Assembly (NCBI GenBank): GCA_937989585.1
Contig: CALKRW010000023.1
Location: forward strand, 1-52,442
Source of the DNA: an uncultured Porphyromonadaceae bacterium
GTDB taxonomy: Bacteria > Bacteroidota > Bacteroidia > Bacteroidales > Muribaculaceae
Direction: 5' to 3'
Length of the DNA stretch: 52,442 nucleotides
In this document: positions 42,115 to 50,055 of the stretch, in pieces
Layout: every line of letters starts with the position of its first letter
Numbering within the stretch: the first letter of the stretch is position 1
The notes under the pieces: generated by a model
Database searches by the model: none
What the model saw: only the letters and a program-made list of their open reading frames with translations
What the model was told of the DNA's origin: nothing
Made by a program: the position numbers and the translations under genes

Positions 42115-45100
42115 TTATCTGATGGCAATTTTCTTGACGTTTTTGCCTTGGCGGACAATATAGAAACCAGGAGAGAGACCAACGGTGCTGTCTGCAACAA
42201 AAACGCCTTGGAGGTTAAAGACCTCTAAGGGTGCGCTGAAATCAATGTTTTCTGAGTTGTCGCCGTTGATGAATATTTCATCAGCATCGGCCTCTTCGCC
42301 GACGATAACTTCATTTATAGGTCCGTTAGCGTAGAGCGATTCAGCTATAATTTTGCAGGTGGGAAGGTCATCATTAGACAGTAGGCTTAGGTCAGCACGC
42401 AAGGTGACAAGACCATTATTGTCGACATAAGCAATGTCGGGGTTAGTTGAACGCCAGAAAATATATGGAAGCGTGACATTCTCGGGCAACAGTTTTGCCG
42501 TGAGTTGGAATGTGTCGCCGGGTTTGCCTGTAATAGATTTTGGCGAGTCGTCAATATACAGTCTCTCAGGTTCAATCATTGTTCTGCTGTTGAAGCGGTC
42601 CCAGCAAGTGTAGGCATCAAGATATGCGTCCACGGCTTTTGGGCCTTGCAGGTAAAGTTTACCATTATAGTTACTGAAAGTATTGTTTGGAGCCTTGGGC
42701 GGCATCTGTGCCGTAATGCTTACCGTCGAGGCCGGGCATCCGTCAAAGACTTTCTCGCCGATAGACTTTACATCATGACCCATGATGATGGTGACGAGGT
42801 TGTGGTTGCCGGCGAAAGCCGAAGCGCCGATTGTCCCAACCGAAGGAGGTAATATAACTTCCCTAATGTTTGGACACGTGCTGAAAGCATGGTCACCGAT
42901 TGTGGTAATGCCACTGCCGAGTGTAATGGATTTTAAGTTGATTGCTCCTGTGAATTTTGAGGAAGGAATCTCTGAGACATCATTGCCGATTGTAAGATTA
43001 GTCAGTGCAACTGTCGGCAAATACATATCTTCCATATTTCGATTGCAAAGCAAATTCTCAATTTTATTGAAAGCACTGTAAGCAATCTTAAGCGGCGTAA
43101 CACCATTTTCGAATATGACATTTTTTGTCGAGGAACTAAATGCCAGTTTACCGATTTTCGTTACGTTACCCGGAATAGTCACAGATTCAAATTCGGTACC
43201 GTAGAATGCATACGGTTTAATTTCTTTCACAGTTTCGGGAATTATTAAGTCCGTGACTTTTTTATTGTTGAGATAAAGATCTTTAGCATGGTTCAGAGGG
43301 TTGGCTTTCTCATTTCCAAATTCAATATTGCACCAGGCGGTAAGATCTGAGATTTGTACGGGATAACAATAAAATCTGTCAAAAGCATCAGCACCGATTG
43401 TTTTAACTGTGGATGGAATATAAATCGGGAATGTTACACCTTCAAATGCTCGGCCGGGGGACGCGAAGGCTTGGGCTCCAATTGACTCCAAGCCTTCCTG
43501 CAGATCTATTCCCGTCATATATGTGTATAGGAATGCTCCTTCACCAATTGACTTCACATTTTCGGGAATAATCACATACCTAAGAGCGGAACTGCTGAAG
43601 GCATAGTCCCCTATGTCAGTTACTTTCTCAGGAATTGTAATTTGTTCTATACTGGTCCCTTCAAAAGCATGTTCGCCGATCGTTTCAACTGTTTCGGGGA
43701 TAGTAATTTGTTTTAATGAACTTCTCGCAAAAGCATACCCCCCGATTAGTTTTATGGCATTGCGATTATGGAAAGATACGGAGTTGAGCCATCTGCATCC
43801 ATTGAAGGCATTATAGCCGATACCGTCGACAATGTAACGAGTAGGCTGTGCATTTTCGCTTTCAGCAGTAAAGCGCCAGGGAATCGTTACATCCGTTAGA
43901 TGAGTATAATTGCCGGGGACAATAATGGCAATATTATCCTCTCCTTCTTTAGTTGAAGGTATCAAACGATAATTGAGAACACCATGTGAATAAGTTGATA
44001 TTTTGGATCCGGAAGCCCCGGAGATAATATTTTCGAACTGCGCCCAACTGGTCACCAGATAATCTTCTACGGCAGTTTCGGGTAATGTAAGAGTTGCTGT
44101 GGCATATAGTCCACCGAAAGAATCACCGGCCATTTTGGGTGGAATTTCAGCAAGAGAGTTTACAGAAGTTAGGCCTGAACATGCCATAAAAGCCTTGGTA
44201 CCAATAGATTTAACTGTGTTGTCTACCGTGTATTCACCTTCAAGGGTGAAAGGCGCGAAATATATAGCCGATTTTTCAGAATTATAAATCCAACCATTCT
44301 CTGATATGGCATTTTTTGCAGGATATGGCACTGATATACCATTATGAAAAGGATTCTCCAGGTTATCCGGATAGGCCGATTTTTTGAGACTGAAACACCT
44401 GGAGAAAGCCTTATCTCCAATAGATGTCACTGAAGGAGGTATTATTACCGACGCTAGTTTTGAACAGTTGTAGAATGCATAATCTGGAATTTTTGTAACA
44501 TAGTCGCTGATATTCACAGATTTAATATGAGTAGAAATTGCCTCATTTTTAGAATATGTCCAGTTTCTTCCTATGTTCAACGTTTCTATTGGGGCTAAAT
44601 TTAGCGCGTCAGCACCAAAATCCAAAGTTTGTGTGCCAGATTCAACGGTAAGTGTATTAAGACCGGTGCAACCGTAAAAGGCATTGTCGCCTACAGTAGT
44701 TGTTATATTGGGAATCGTATAATCGCCCTCAAGCGTAAGCGGTGCGAAATATATGGCTGATTTTTCAGGTCCATAAACAAAACCGTTTTCTATTATGCTA
44801 CCTTCCGCAGGATAAGCTATAGTTACTCCGGTATTAAATGGATCCCTTGTATAATTATTTGGATAAGCAGACTTCTTTAGGTTGGAACAACCGTTGAAAG
44901 CCTGGTCTCCAGTGGACGCAGAGTTGGGAATCACCACTGATGTTAGACCGGTGCAATCTTTGAAAGCACTATTGCCAATGTGCGTCACTGAGTTTGGAAT
45001 CACAACTGATGTTAAGCCGGAGCAACCGTTGAAAGCACTAGTGTTAATGTATTTGACGGAGTTGGGAATTGTGAGCGATTTAAGGCCTGAACAAAGACAA

Positions 45101-46884
45101 AAAGCCGAGTTACCGATTGTTATGACAGAACTTGGAATACTATAATCGCCCTCAAGGCTAAGTGGCGCGAAATATATGGCCGATTTTTCAGGCCCATAAA
45201 CAAAACCATTTTCTATTATGGCACCTTTAGCAGGATAGAATATCGACACGCCGTTATTAAATGGATCTCTTAAATAATCTGGGTACGCAGACTTTTTTAA
45301 GCCGGAGCAACCGGAGAAAGCATCTAAAGCAATGTGGCTTACGGAGTTGGGAATCACCACCGATGTCAGGCCGGTACAACCGTTGAAAGCATTATCGTTA
45401 ATGTATGTTACGGAATTTGGAATCTCCATTGAAGTCAGTCCCGCGCAGTTTTTGAAAGCCCCTTCTCCTATGGATTTCACGGAGTTAGGAATCTTCGCTG
45501 AAGACAGATTGGTACAACCTTTGAAAACTTCGCATTCAATGTTTGTTATAGAGTTGGGAATCTCAATTGATGTCAGGCCACTGCAATCGGAGAAAGCCCA
45601 TGCGCCTATGTTGGTCACGGAATTGGGAATTATCACTGAAGTCAGCCCGCTACAACTGGAGAAAGCTGAAGAGCCGATTGATGTCACAGAATTGGGAATC
45701 TCCACTTCTTTCAGGTTGGTGTTATTGCTGAAAGCATTGTTAGGAATTGTTGTTACTTGATCGCCGATATTTACAAACTTAATTTGTGTAGAAATCGCTT
45801 CATTTTTAGAGTACCTCCAATTCCTTCCTATGTTCAGTGTTTCTATTGGAACTGAATAAAGCGCTTCAGCACCAAAATCCAAGGTTTTTGTGCTAGGTTC
45901 AACGGTAAGTGTCTTAAGACCGGTGCAAAGGGAAAAAGCTTTATCGCCTATGGAAGTAACGGAGTTGGGAATGGAATATTCGCCCGAAACACTCAGGGGA
46001 GCAAAATAGATGGTTGATTTTTCAGGCCCATAAACAAAACCGTTTTCGATTATGGCGTCTTTAGCCGGATAGGCTATAGTCACCCACACATAGGCCTCAA
46101 ATGGATTCTCTAAATAATCCGGATAAGCCGATTTTATTAAATGGTTACAATTCTCAAAAGCCCCTTGACCAATAGAAGTTACGGAGTTAGGTATTATCAC
46201 TGACGCTAGATGGCTATTATTATAGAAAGCACTCTCGCCGATTGAGGTTACAGAGTTGCCAATCTCAATTGATGTCAGACTGCTGCAATCTTGGAAAGCA
46301 GACATGCCGATTGAGGTCACAGAGTTGCCAATCTCAATTGATGTCAGACCGCTGCAACCTTCGAAAGCGTACCAACCGATTGAGGTTACGGAATTGCCAA
46401 TTTTTGCAGATGTCAGACCGCTACAATCTTGGAAAGCAGACCTGCCGATTGAGGTAACAGAATTGGGAATTTCGACTGATGTCAGACTGCTGCAATCAGA
46501 GAAAGCATTCCAACCTATTGATGTCACGGAGTTGGGAATCTCAACCGATGTCAGGCCTTTGCAACCGGCGAAAACACTTTCTCCTATTGATGTCACGGAG
46601 TTGGGGATTACCACCGATGTCAGGCCGCTGCAACCGGCGAAAGCGTAAGTAGTAAAAGTAGTCACTGTGTATTCAGTATTATCATAGTTTTTTGCAATAT
46701 TCGGGATAATCAATGGGCCTGAGATTTTATCATGGAGGGTAGGATAGACAATCGTGCATGTTTTGGCATCTTCGTCAAGAACGGTGTAGGTGAGTGTTTG
46801 GCCCTCGTAGGTATATGTGAAGATACGGGCAACGCCTGGGAGTGATAATAGCACGCCCAACATTGAAAGCAATAGTTTTTTCAT
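42115..46884 (-). CDS. BspA-like giant leucine-rich repeat surface protein
   Basis: 1589 residues. I place the start at ATG 46884, giving the signal peptide MKKLLLSMLGVLLSLPGVA; the frame 23 codons upstream has no signal. Then come several dozen Treponema/BspA-type LRR units of about 23 residues with the pattern LTSVEIPNSVTSIGxxAFxxCSG. These alternate with a longer cassette (ENGFVYGPEKSAIYFAPLxLEGDYSIP) present four times. Near the C-terminus is a bacterial Ig-like domain (SITGKPGDTFQLTAKLLPENVTLPY...FWRSTNPDIAYVDNNGLV), and the last 35 residues are the LEVFNLQGVFV...LSPGFYIVRQGKNVKKIAIR tail. BspA-family proteins adhere to host proteins or other bacteria; the partner here is unknown. Copy number may vary by recombination. 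Confidence 0.9.
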   Translation of the reverse strand: MKKLLLSMLGVLLSLPGVARIFTYTYEGQTLTYTVLDEDAKTCTIVYPTLHDKISGPLIIPNIAKNYDNTEYTVTTFTTYAFAGCSGLTSVVIPNSVTSIGESVFAGCKGLTSVEIPNSVTSIGWNAFSDCSSLTSVEIPNSVTSIGRSAFQDCSGLTSAKIGNSVTSIGWYAFEGCSGLTSIEIGNSVTSIGMSAFQDCSSLTSIEIGNSVTSIGESAFYNNSHLASVIIPNSVTSIGQGAFENCNHLIKSAYPDYLENPFEAYVWVTIAYPAKDAIIENGFVYGPEKSTIYFAPLSVSGEYSIPNSVTSIGDKAFSLCTGLKTLTVEPSTKTLDFGAEALYSVPIETLNIGRNWRYSKNEAISTQIKFVNIGDQVTTIPNNAFSNNTNLKEVEIPNSVTSIGSSAFSSCSGLTSVIIPNSVTNIGAWAFSDCSGLTSIEIPNSITNIECEVFKGCTNLSSAKIPNSVKSIGEGAFKNCAGLTSMEIPNSVTYINDNAFNGCTGLTSVVIPNSVSHIALDAFSGCSGLKKSAYPDYLRDPFNNGVSIFYPAKGAIIENGFVYGPEKSAIYFAPLSLEGDYSIPSSVITIGNSAFCLCSGLKSLTIPNSVKYINTSAFNGCSGLTSVVIPNSVTHIGNSAFKDCTGLTSVVIPNSASTGDQAFNGCSNLKKSAYPNNYTRDPFNTGVTIAYPAEGSIIENGFVYGPEKSAIYFAPLTLEGDYTIPNITTTVGDNAFYGCTGLNTLTVESGTQTLDFGADALNLAPIETLNIGRNWTYSKNEAISTHIKSVNISDYVTKIPDYAFYNCSKLASVIIPPSVTSIGDKAFSRCFSLKKSAYPDNLENPFHNGISVPYPAKNAISENGWIYNSEKSAIYFAPFTLEGEYTVDNTVKSIGTKAFMACSGLTSVNSLAEIPPKMAGDSFGGLYATATLTLPETAVEDYLVTSWAQFENIISGASGSKISTYSHGVLNYRLIPSTKEGEDNIAIIVPGNYTHLTDVTIPWRFTAESENAQPTRYIVDGIGYNAFNGCRWLNSVSFHNRNAIKLIGGYAFARSSLKQITIPETVETIGEHAFEGTSIEQITIPEKVTDIGDYAFSSSALRYVIIPENVKSIGEGAFLYTYMTGIDLQEGLESIGAQAFASPGRAFEGVTFPIYIPSTVKTIGADAFDRFYCYPVQISDLTAWCNIEFGNEKANPLNHAKDLYLNNKKVTDLIIPETVKEIKPYAFYGTEFESVTIPGNVTKIGKLAFSSSTKNVIFENGVTPLKIAYSAFNKIENLLCNRNMEDMYLPTVALTNLTIGNDVSEIPSSKFTGAINLKSITLGSGITTIGDHAFSTCPNIREVILPPSVGTIGASAFAGNHNLVTIIMGHDVKSIGEKVFDGCPASTVSITAQMPPKAPNNTFSNYNGKLYLQGPKAVDAYLDAYTCWDRFNSRTMIEPERLYIDDSPKSITGKPGDTFQLTAKLLPENVTLPYIFWRSTNPDIAYVDNNGLVTLRADLSLLSNDDLPTCKIIAESLYANGPINEVIVGEEADADEIFINGDNSENIDFSAPLEVFNLQGVFVADSTVGLSPGFYIVRQGKNVKKIAIR
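44222..46100 (-). repeat. four-copy long-period cassette in the LRR gene
   Basis: The segment coding I/S-ENGFVYGPEKSAIYFAP-like residues recurs near 46015-46055, 45182-45222, 44759-44800 and 44262-44304 (spacings roughly 830, 420 and 500 bases), with long near-identical DNA. Copies one and three also share a further block, LDFGA-AL...PIETLNIGRNW-YSKNEAIST-IK, about 60 residues on. The pattern points to duplication of whole multi-LRR blocks. The flanking short LRR units are also highly repetitive at DNA level, with words such as TGTCAGGCC and GGAGTTGGGAAT. Confidence 0.8.
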
Positions 46885-47037
46885 TGTAAGATTAGTTTTA
46901 GTGGAATACCCAATTATAGAGGATAACTGAGCAAGGAGAATATGTTTAACCAACCCTGCGCCAAAGCCATAATATATGCTTGGCGCAGGGGCTGTATATC
47001 AGAGAAAGCAAAAAGCAGTCTTTAATGTATATGTTAA

Positions 47038-47334
47038 TTATTTACAAATATTATCTAAAAGGGCTATTTTGCTTTTGAGGATGTTAATTTCATCAATATC
47101 ATTGCTGTTATATTCTATTGTATAGTTCACATTAATCTCTACGGGTAATGTGAATTTGGGGAAAGTTTTATCTGTCATTACCTTTAATAGAAGGATATTA
47201 TCTGCAATCTTAACAATATCGTCTTTGATTATTGCATTTAAGGCTATTGAACCTGGTTCTTGTTTTGTGCCAAAATGATGATACTGAATGAAACCTTGAG
47301 AAACTTCTTCTGATGGAACAAATGTGATATTCAT
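47038..47334 (-). CDS. small hypothetical protein
   Basis: A 98-residue protein beginning MNITFVPSEEVSQGF. I take ATG 47334; an in-frame ATG at 47370 adds 12 unlikely residues and would enter the region of the RNA gene on the other strand. The middle (SIALNAIIKDDIVKIADNILLLKVMTDKTFPKFTLPVEINVNYTIEY) alternates like long beta-strands, loosely reminiscent of SecB-type chaperone strands, but without a motif strong enough to name. It has no signal peptide. It is divergent from the structured RNA gene at 47417. The DNA is AT-rich, so it may be an acquired gene or a remnant. Confidence 0.5.
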   Translation of the reverse strand: MNITFVPSEEVSQGFIQYHHFGTKQEPGSIALNAIIKDDIVKIADNILLLKVMTDKTFPKFTLPVEINVNYTIEYNSNDIDEINILKSKIALLDNICK

Positions 47335-47377
47335 TATATACTGTACATGTACTCGTGCGGCTCCTGACACAAGTGGG

Positions 47378-47410
47378 TTGTATACAAAAAGCGTGGTGCC
47401 GATACTGTTG
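47378..47410 (+). promoter_or_regulatory. possible promoter of the structured RNA
   Basis: TTG at 47378-47380 and TACTGTTG at 47403-47410 (one base from TAnnTTTG), 22 bases apart. Transcription would start near 47416, exactly where the long rod structure begins. The spacer is a little long and the match imperfect. Confidence 0.4.
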
Positions 47411-47416
47411 CTCGTT

Positions 47417-47640
47417 CCACGTTCTGAGGCCTTCGCATTGCCCGGTATTGTTGAACGAGCAACATGCAGAGGCCCACGCGCTTATGTATCACCCAACAGG
47501 ACGCAGGCTCCTCGCGGAGCGAACGAACTGTCAGATATGTGGTACATATCGATGAACATCTACTGTTGCTTCATCCTGACAATACCTAAAAGTTGCGAAG
47601 TTTCAGAACGTCAGAATCAAGCGTCGAGTAAACGCTTTCT
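47417..47640 (+). ncRNA. ssrS: structured RNA, candidate 6S RNA
   Basis: One long interrupted hairpin spans 47419-47611 (193 bases). Outer stem: 47419-47437 pairs with 47594-47611 through 9 bp, two G-U pairs, one bulged C and 7 bp. Next 47444-47451 pairs with 47579-47586 (8 bp), then 47458-47464 with 47564-47570 (7 bp). A central unpaired region of about 18 and 16 bases follows. Then 47484-47492 pairs with 47539-47547 (9 bp, one U-G), 47496-47499 with 47528-47531, and a tip hairpin GCTCC-TCGC-GGAGC at 47507-47520. A closing stem, central bubble and terminal stem in about 190 bases is the known architecture of 6S RNA, which binds RNA polymerase in stationary phase. The G-U pairs fit only the plus strand, as does the terminator. 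No covariance search was possible, so another rod-like RNA remains an alternative. Confidence 0.6.
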
Positions 47641-47645
47641 TTTAT
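47619..47645 (+). terminator. terminator of the structured RNA
   Basis: AAGCGT (47619-47624) pairs with ACGCTT (47632-47637) around a 7-base loop, followed by TCTTTTATGTCTT. It lies 8 bases beyond the last paired base of the rod. It works only in the plus direction, because the minus read-out has no T-run after the stem. Confidence 0.65.
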
Positions 47646-47660
47646 GTCTTGTTGAAGATT

Positions 47661-48016
47661 AGTCTAATGACTTCTCCACACACTGCAAAAATAGGACTAA
47701 TATTTTGGTTGACCAAATATTGGTTTAAATTATTTTCACATTTTTGTTGGAGGACAGGCAATGCATTTATGTTGTTGCGAAATCATCCTGAATCTTCTCC
47801 GGGCCTCTGCTCACAACAAAGTTCGGAATTAAAGTCCATATCCCATTAGTTCATTTTGTCCATTTACGTCAGGAACATTAGTGTCCTATAAATAAATGGC
47901 TTAATTAAGGTATACAAGTCCTCGTGTCATGATTTTAGCCATCATGACTTATAAAGGGAATTATTGTAGATGGGAGTGGGCTGCGGAAGGTCTTTGGGCC
48001 TGATTTGATGGAAGAG
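47661..48016. other. AT-rich spacer without a supported gene
   Basis: The plus-strand frame 47649-47849 is Trp/Phe/Ser-rich noise. There is an imperfect palindrome near 47698-47722 (AATATTTTGG-TTGA-CCAAATATT, one extra T on the left) and a perfect 8-bp hairpin at 47926-47948 (GTCATGAT with ATCATGAC). The hairpin lies 69 bases after the GT2 stop on the minus strand but has no T-run, so it is a weak terminator or a protein site. Confidence 0.3.
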
Positions 48017-48829
48017 TCAGCAGTGGGGGAATTTGAGGGAGTGGTATTGGCCCTGGTGGAGGTAGAGGAGGGTTTTGAGCGGGTTGGTGTGGGGATTTTG
48101 TCGCAGGATGCGGTAGGCTTTCAGCCATAGGCGGGGGATGCAGGCGAGACGGCCGTATTCAAGGGCGATATAACAGCCCTGGGCGCGGATGATTCCTGGC
48201 GTAACTCTCAGACCGGTCGATATGGCGGGGTGCTCGCCGATGATGATGGGGAAAAACTTGCACTTCAGGTCACGACGACGTGCGACCTGAACGAATCGTA
48301 GTTCTTCGCCGCATGACATAAGTTCATTGCCAAGTCCGAGACGTGTGTCGAAGCGGATGTCTCTGACAAGTTCACGGCGCACCATTATCTCGACAGAAAC
48401 CGGCCAATATCCCTTGGGGAGACGTCTCTTGCCAAGAACGCATGGCGAATCAGGGTAATCGGGCATCGAGGGGCGCTTCACAATGAATGTCGAAAGCGCT
48501 ATGTCCTTCTCGGATTCAATAGACTTGATCGCCGCGATTATACTTTCCTTGTCAAACAGGACATCATCGTCTGCGATGAGGACAAGTTCCGCAGTGCATT
48601 TTTCCAACGCATTGTTGCGGTTTGCCGAAAGGCCTTTCTCCGAACATTTAAAAATGACGATATCCTCGCGTTCGGCAATGGTTTCGGGGATTTTGACACC
48701 TTCGAATGACTGCAAGGAGACAACATAGCGGACCTTGGGAATGGCAGGCGGATTGGTAGACGCGAAACGGTCCAGGCCCTTCTGTCCGAGTGTACATACC
48801 GCTATGTCGAGTTTTGCTTCAGTCTTCAT
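48017..48829 (-). CDS. glycosyltransferase family 2
   Basis: 270 residues with a GT-A fold. The nucleotide-binding beginning is DIAVCTLGQKGLDRF, and the acidic DxD-type motif is LIADDDVLFD (residues 87-89). Conserved EKGLSANRNNALEKC precedes it, as in many GT2 enzymes, and a SCGEELRFVQVARRRDLK segment follows. There is no membrane helix. It should add a sugar from a nucleotide-sugar donor to a lipid-linked or surface glycan; donor and acceptor are unknown. It lies 61 bases after the other glycosyltransferase, so the two probably work on the same polymer. Confidence 0.85.
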   Translation of the reverse strand: MKTEAKLDIAVCTLGQKGLDRFASTNPPAIPKVRYVVSLQSFEGVKIPETIAEREDIVIFKCSEKGLSANRNNALEKCTAELVLIADDDVLFDKESIIAAIKSIESEKDIALSTFIVKRPSMPDYPDSPCVLGKRRLPKGYWPVSVEIMVRRELVRDIRFDTRLGLGNELMSCGEELRFVQVARRRDLKCKFFPIIIGEHPAISTGLRVTPGIIRAQGCYIALEYGRLACIPRLWLKAYRILRQNPHTNPLKTLLYLHQGQYHSLKFPHC

Positions 48830-48890
48830 TAGTGTTGCCGAATTGAGTCGTCAGATTGTCGTTTCACAGGGTGTTATGCGTCGCTTGGAT

Positions 48891-50027
48891 TTATTTGAGT
48901 TTTGATTCCCAGAAATCAAGGTATCTTTGGGCTACTTTCCGGGATTCGTTGTGTTTCATTACGAATTCACGGGATTGCCTCCCTCGTTCAGCAAGATTCT
49001 CGGGGTGGGAGCAGGCTTCGGCGAGAAGTTCGGTAAGTCCGTCGACATCGGTCGGGGCATTCAGAATCGGTCTATTATTCTTCTCTCCGATAAAGTCGTA
49101 GAAGTCTTTTTCTCCGCCGCTCACCACGCACAGGCCGTGTGCCATGCCGATGAGGGCGTTGGTTGCGGGCGTGTAACTATAAATCTGGTCAAGCAGAATG
49201 TGCGATGAACACATCGTGTCTATGTATTCGGAATAGGGGAGATTCTCGACTATCTTCAGTTCGACACGGCCGGGCATCATCCTGCATACGCGCAGTGAGG
49301 CCTCCTCGAGCAGATCGGTGCCTTTCTCAACAAGTCTACCACGGTGTCTGCCAAGAAAGAGCCTGACGCATGCCGGATCAGTTTCCATAGGCGTGAACTT
49401 TATTCTATCCGTGTCTATCGGCAGGCCTCCGTAGGCGGTCTTTTCGTCTCCGAGATAGCGTCTTGCCGCGACATCGTATTCATACAACGCCGTCACCGCC
49501 CCGTCTATGTTGTCATATACATAATCACAGAAGGCACACATCTCGGACGTGGTGTACCTCCGGATGTAGTCAGGTTGCTCGAGGGCAAAAGGTCCGGGAA
49601 GCCCGTTGATACGGAATTCGCTGTACTCCAATCTTGATGACACATCAAGACACTCACGGAGGAACCTTGGGTCTGTTCCGCCGCATGTAAGGAACACGGA
49701 ACGATTCTCACCCTTGAGCCTGTCGAATATGTATCTTAGGCGTCTGGGCTTGAGAGTCAGGAAATTCGGATTCTGAAGCACTACGATGTCATTGCCTTTC
49801 ATGTGTCGGCTGAGCGGTCCGTACAACGTGTCGAGCGTAAGAATGACACCTCCTATCTTTCCGGGATAACGGTGTATGTTGACATCACGGACTGTGTCCT
49901 GAAACCCCGACCCGGCAGACACAACAGTCACCTCGTGCCCCATTGTCCTTAACGTGCGGCCGAGCTGACTGTGTAGATTGGAGTAGTCTCCCAGAAGGGT
50001 TATGCGGTAGGACCGCTGTGATGTCAT
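48891..50027 (-). CDS. glycosyltransferase family 4-like (GT-B)
   Basis: 378 residues with a GT-B layout: an N-terminal Rossmann half (ITLLGDYSNLHSQLGRTLRTMGHEVTVVSAG) and a C-terminal nucleotide-sugar half (RLFLGRHRGRLVEKGTDLLEEAS, YSEYIDTMCSSHILLDQIYSYTPATNALIGMAHGLCVVSGG, LNAPTDVDGLTELL). The usual GPGP motif of GT4 is replaced by NLPYSEYIDTM...LDQ, placing it in a divergent branch. It is followed on the same strand by the GT2 gene and preceded by the secreted Pro/Gly-rich protein (28-base gap), so the three may form a transcript. Donor and acceptor are unknown. Confidence 0.8.
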   Translation of the reverse strand: MTSQRSYRITLLGDYSNLHSQLGRTLRTMGHEVTVVSAGSGFQDTVRDVNIHRYPGKIGGVILTLDTLYGPLSRHMKGNDIVVLQNPNFLTLKPRRLRYIFDRLKGENRSVFLTCGGTDPRFLRECLDVSSRLEYSEFRINGLPGPFALEQPDYIRRYTTSEMCAFCDYVYDNIDGAVTALYEYDVAARRYLGDEKTAYGGLPIDTDRIKFTPMETDPACVRLFLGRHRGRLVEKGTDLLEEASLRVCRMMPGRVELKIVENLPYSEYIDTMCSSHILLDQIYSYTPATNALIGMAHGLCVVSGGEKDFYDFIGEKNNRPILNAPTDVDGLTELLAEACSHPENLAERGRQSREFVMKHNESRKVAQRYLDFWESKLK

Positions 50028-50055
50028 GGCAGATGGATGTTGTTGCAGGGCGGTC

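Noticed and set aside
42115..46884. Dense short repeats that might suggest a CRISPR array
   Set aside because: The repeats are in phase with one reading frame and encode LRR units; there are no unique spacers and no cas genes.
47406..47464. The 12-bp inverted repeat read as an attC site, IS end or group II intron piece
   Set aside because: No RYYYAAC/GTTRRRY core pair, integrase, transposase or reverse transcriptase is present; the region folds better as one long RNA rod with a terminator.
47417..47640. tmRNA, RNase P RNA or SRP RNA as identity of the structured RNA
   Set aside because: No tRNA-like ends or tag frame, no GAGGAAAGTCC-type RNase P core and no SRP GGAAG/AGCAG motif were seen.
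47649..47849. 66-codon plus-strand frame after the RNA terminator
   Set aside because: Composition is Trp/Phe/His/Ser noise, it overlaps an imperfect palindrome region and has no promoter.
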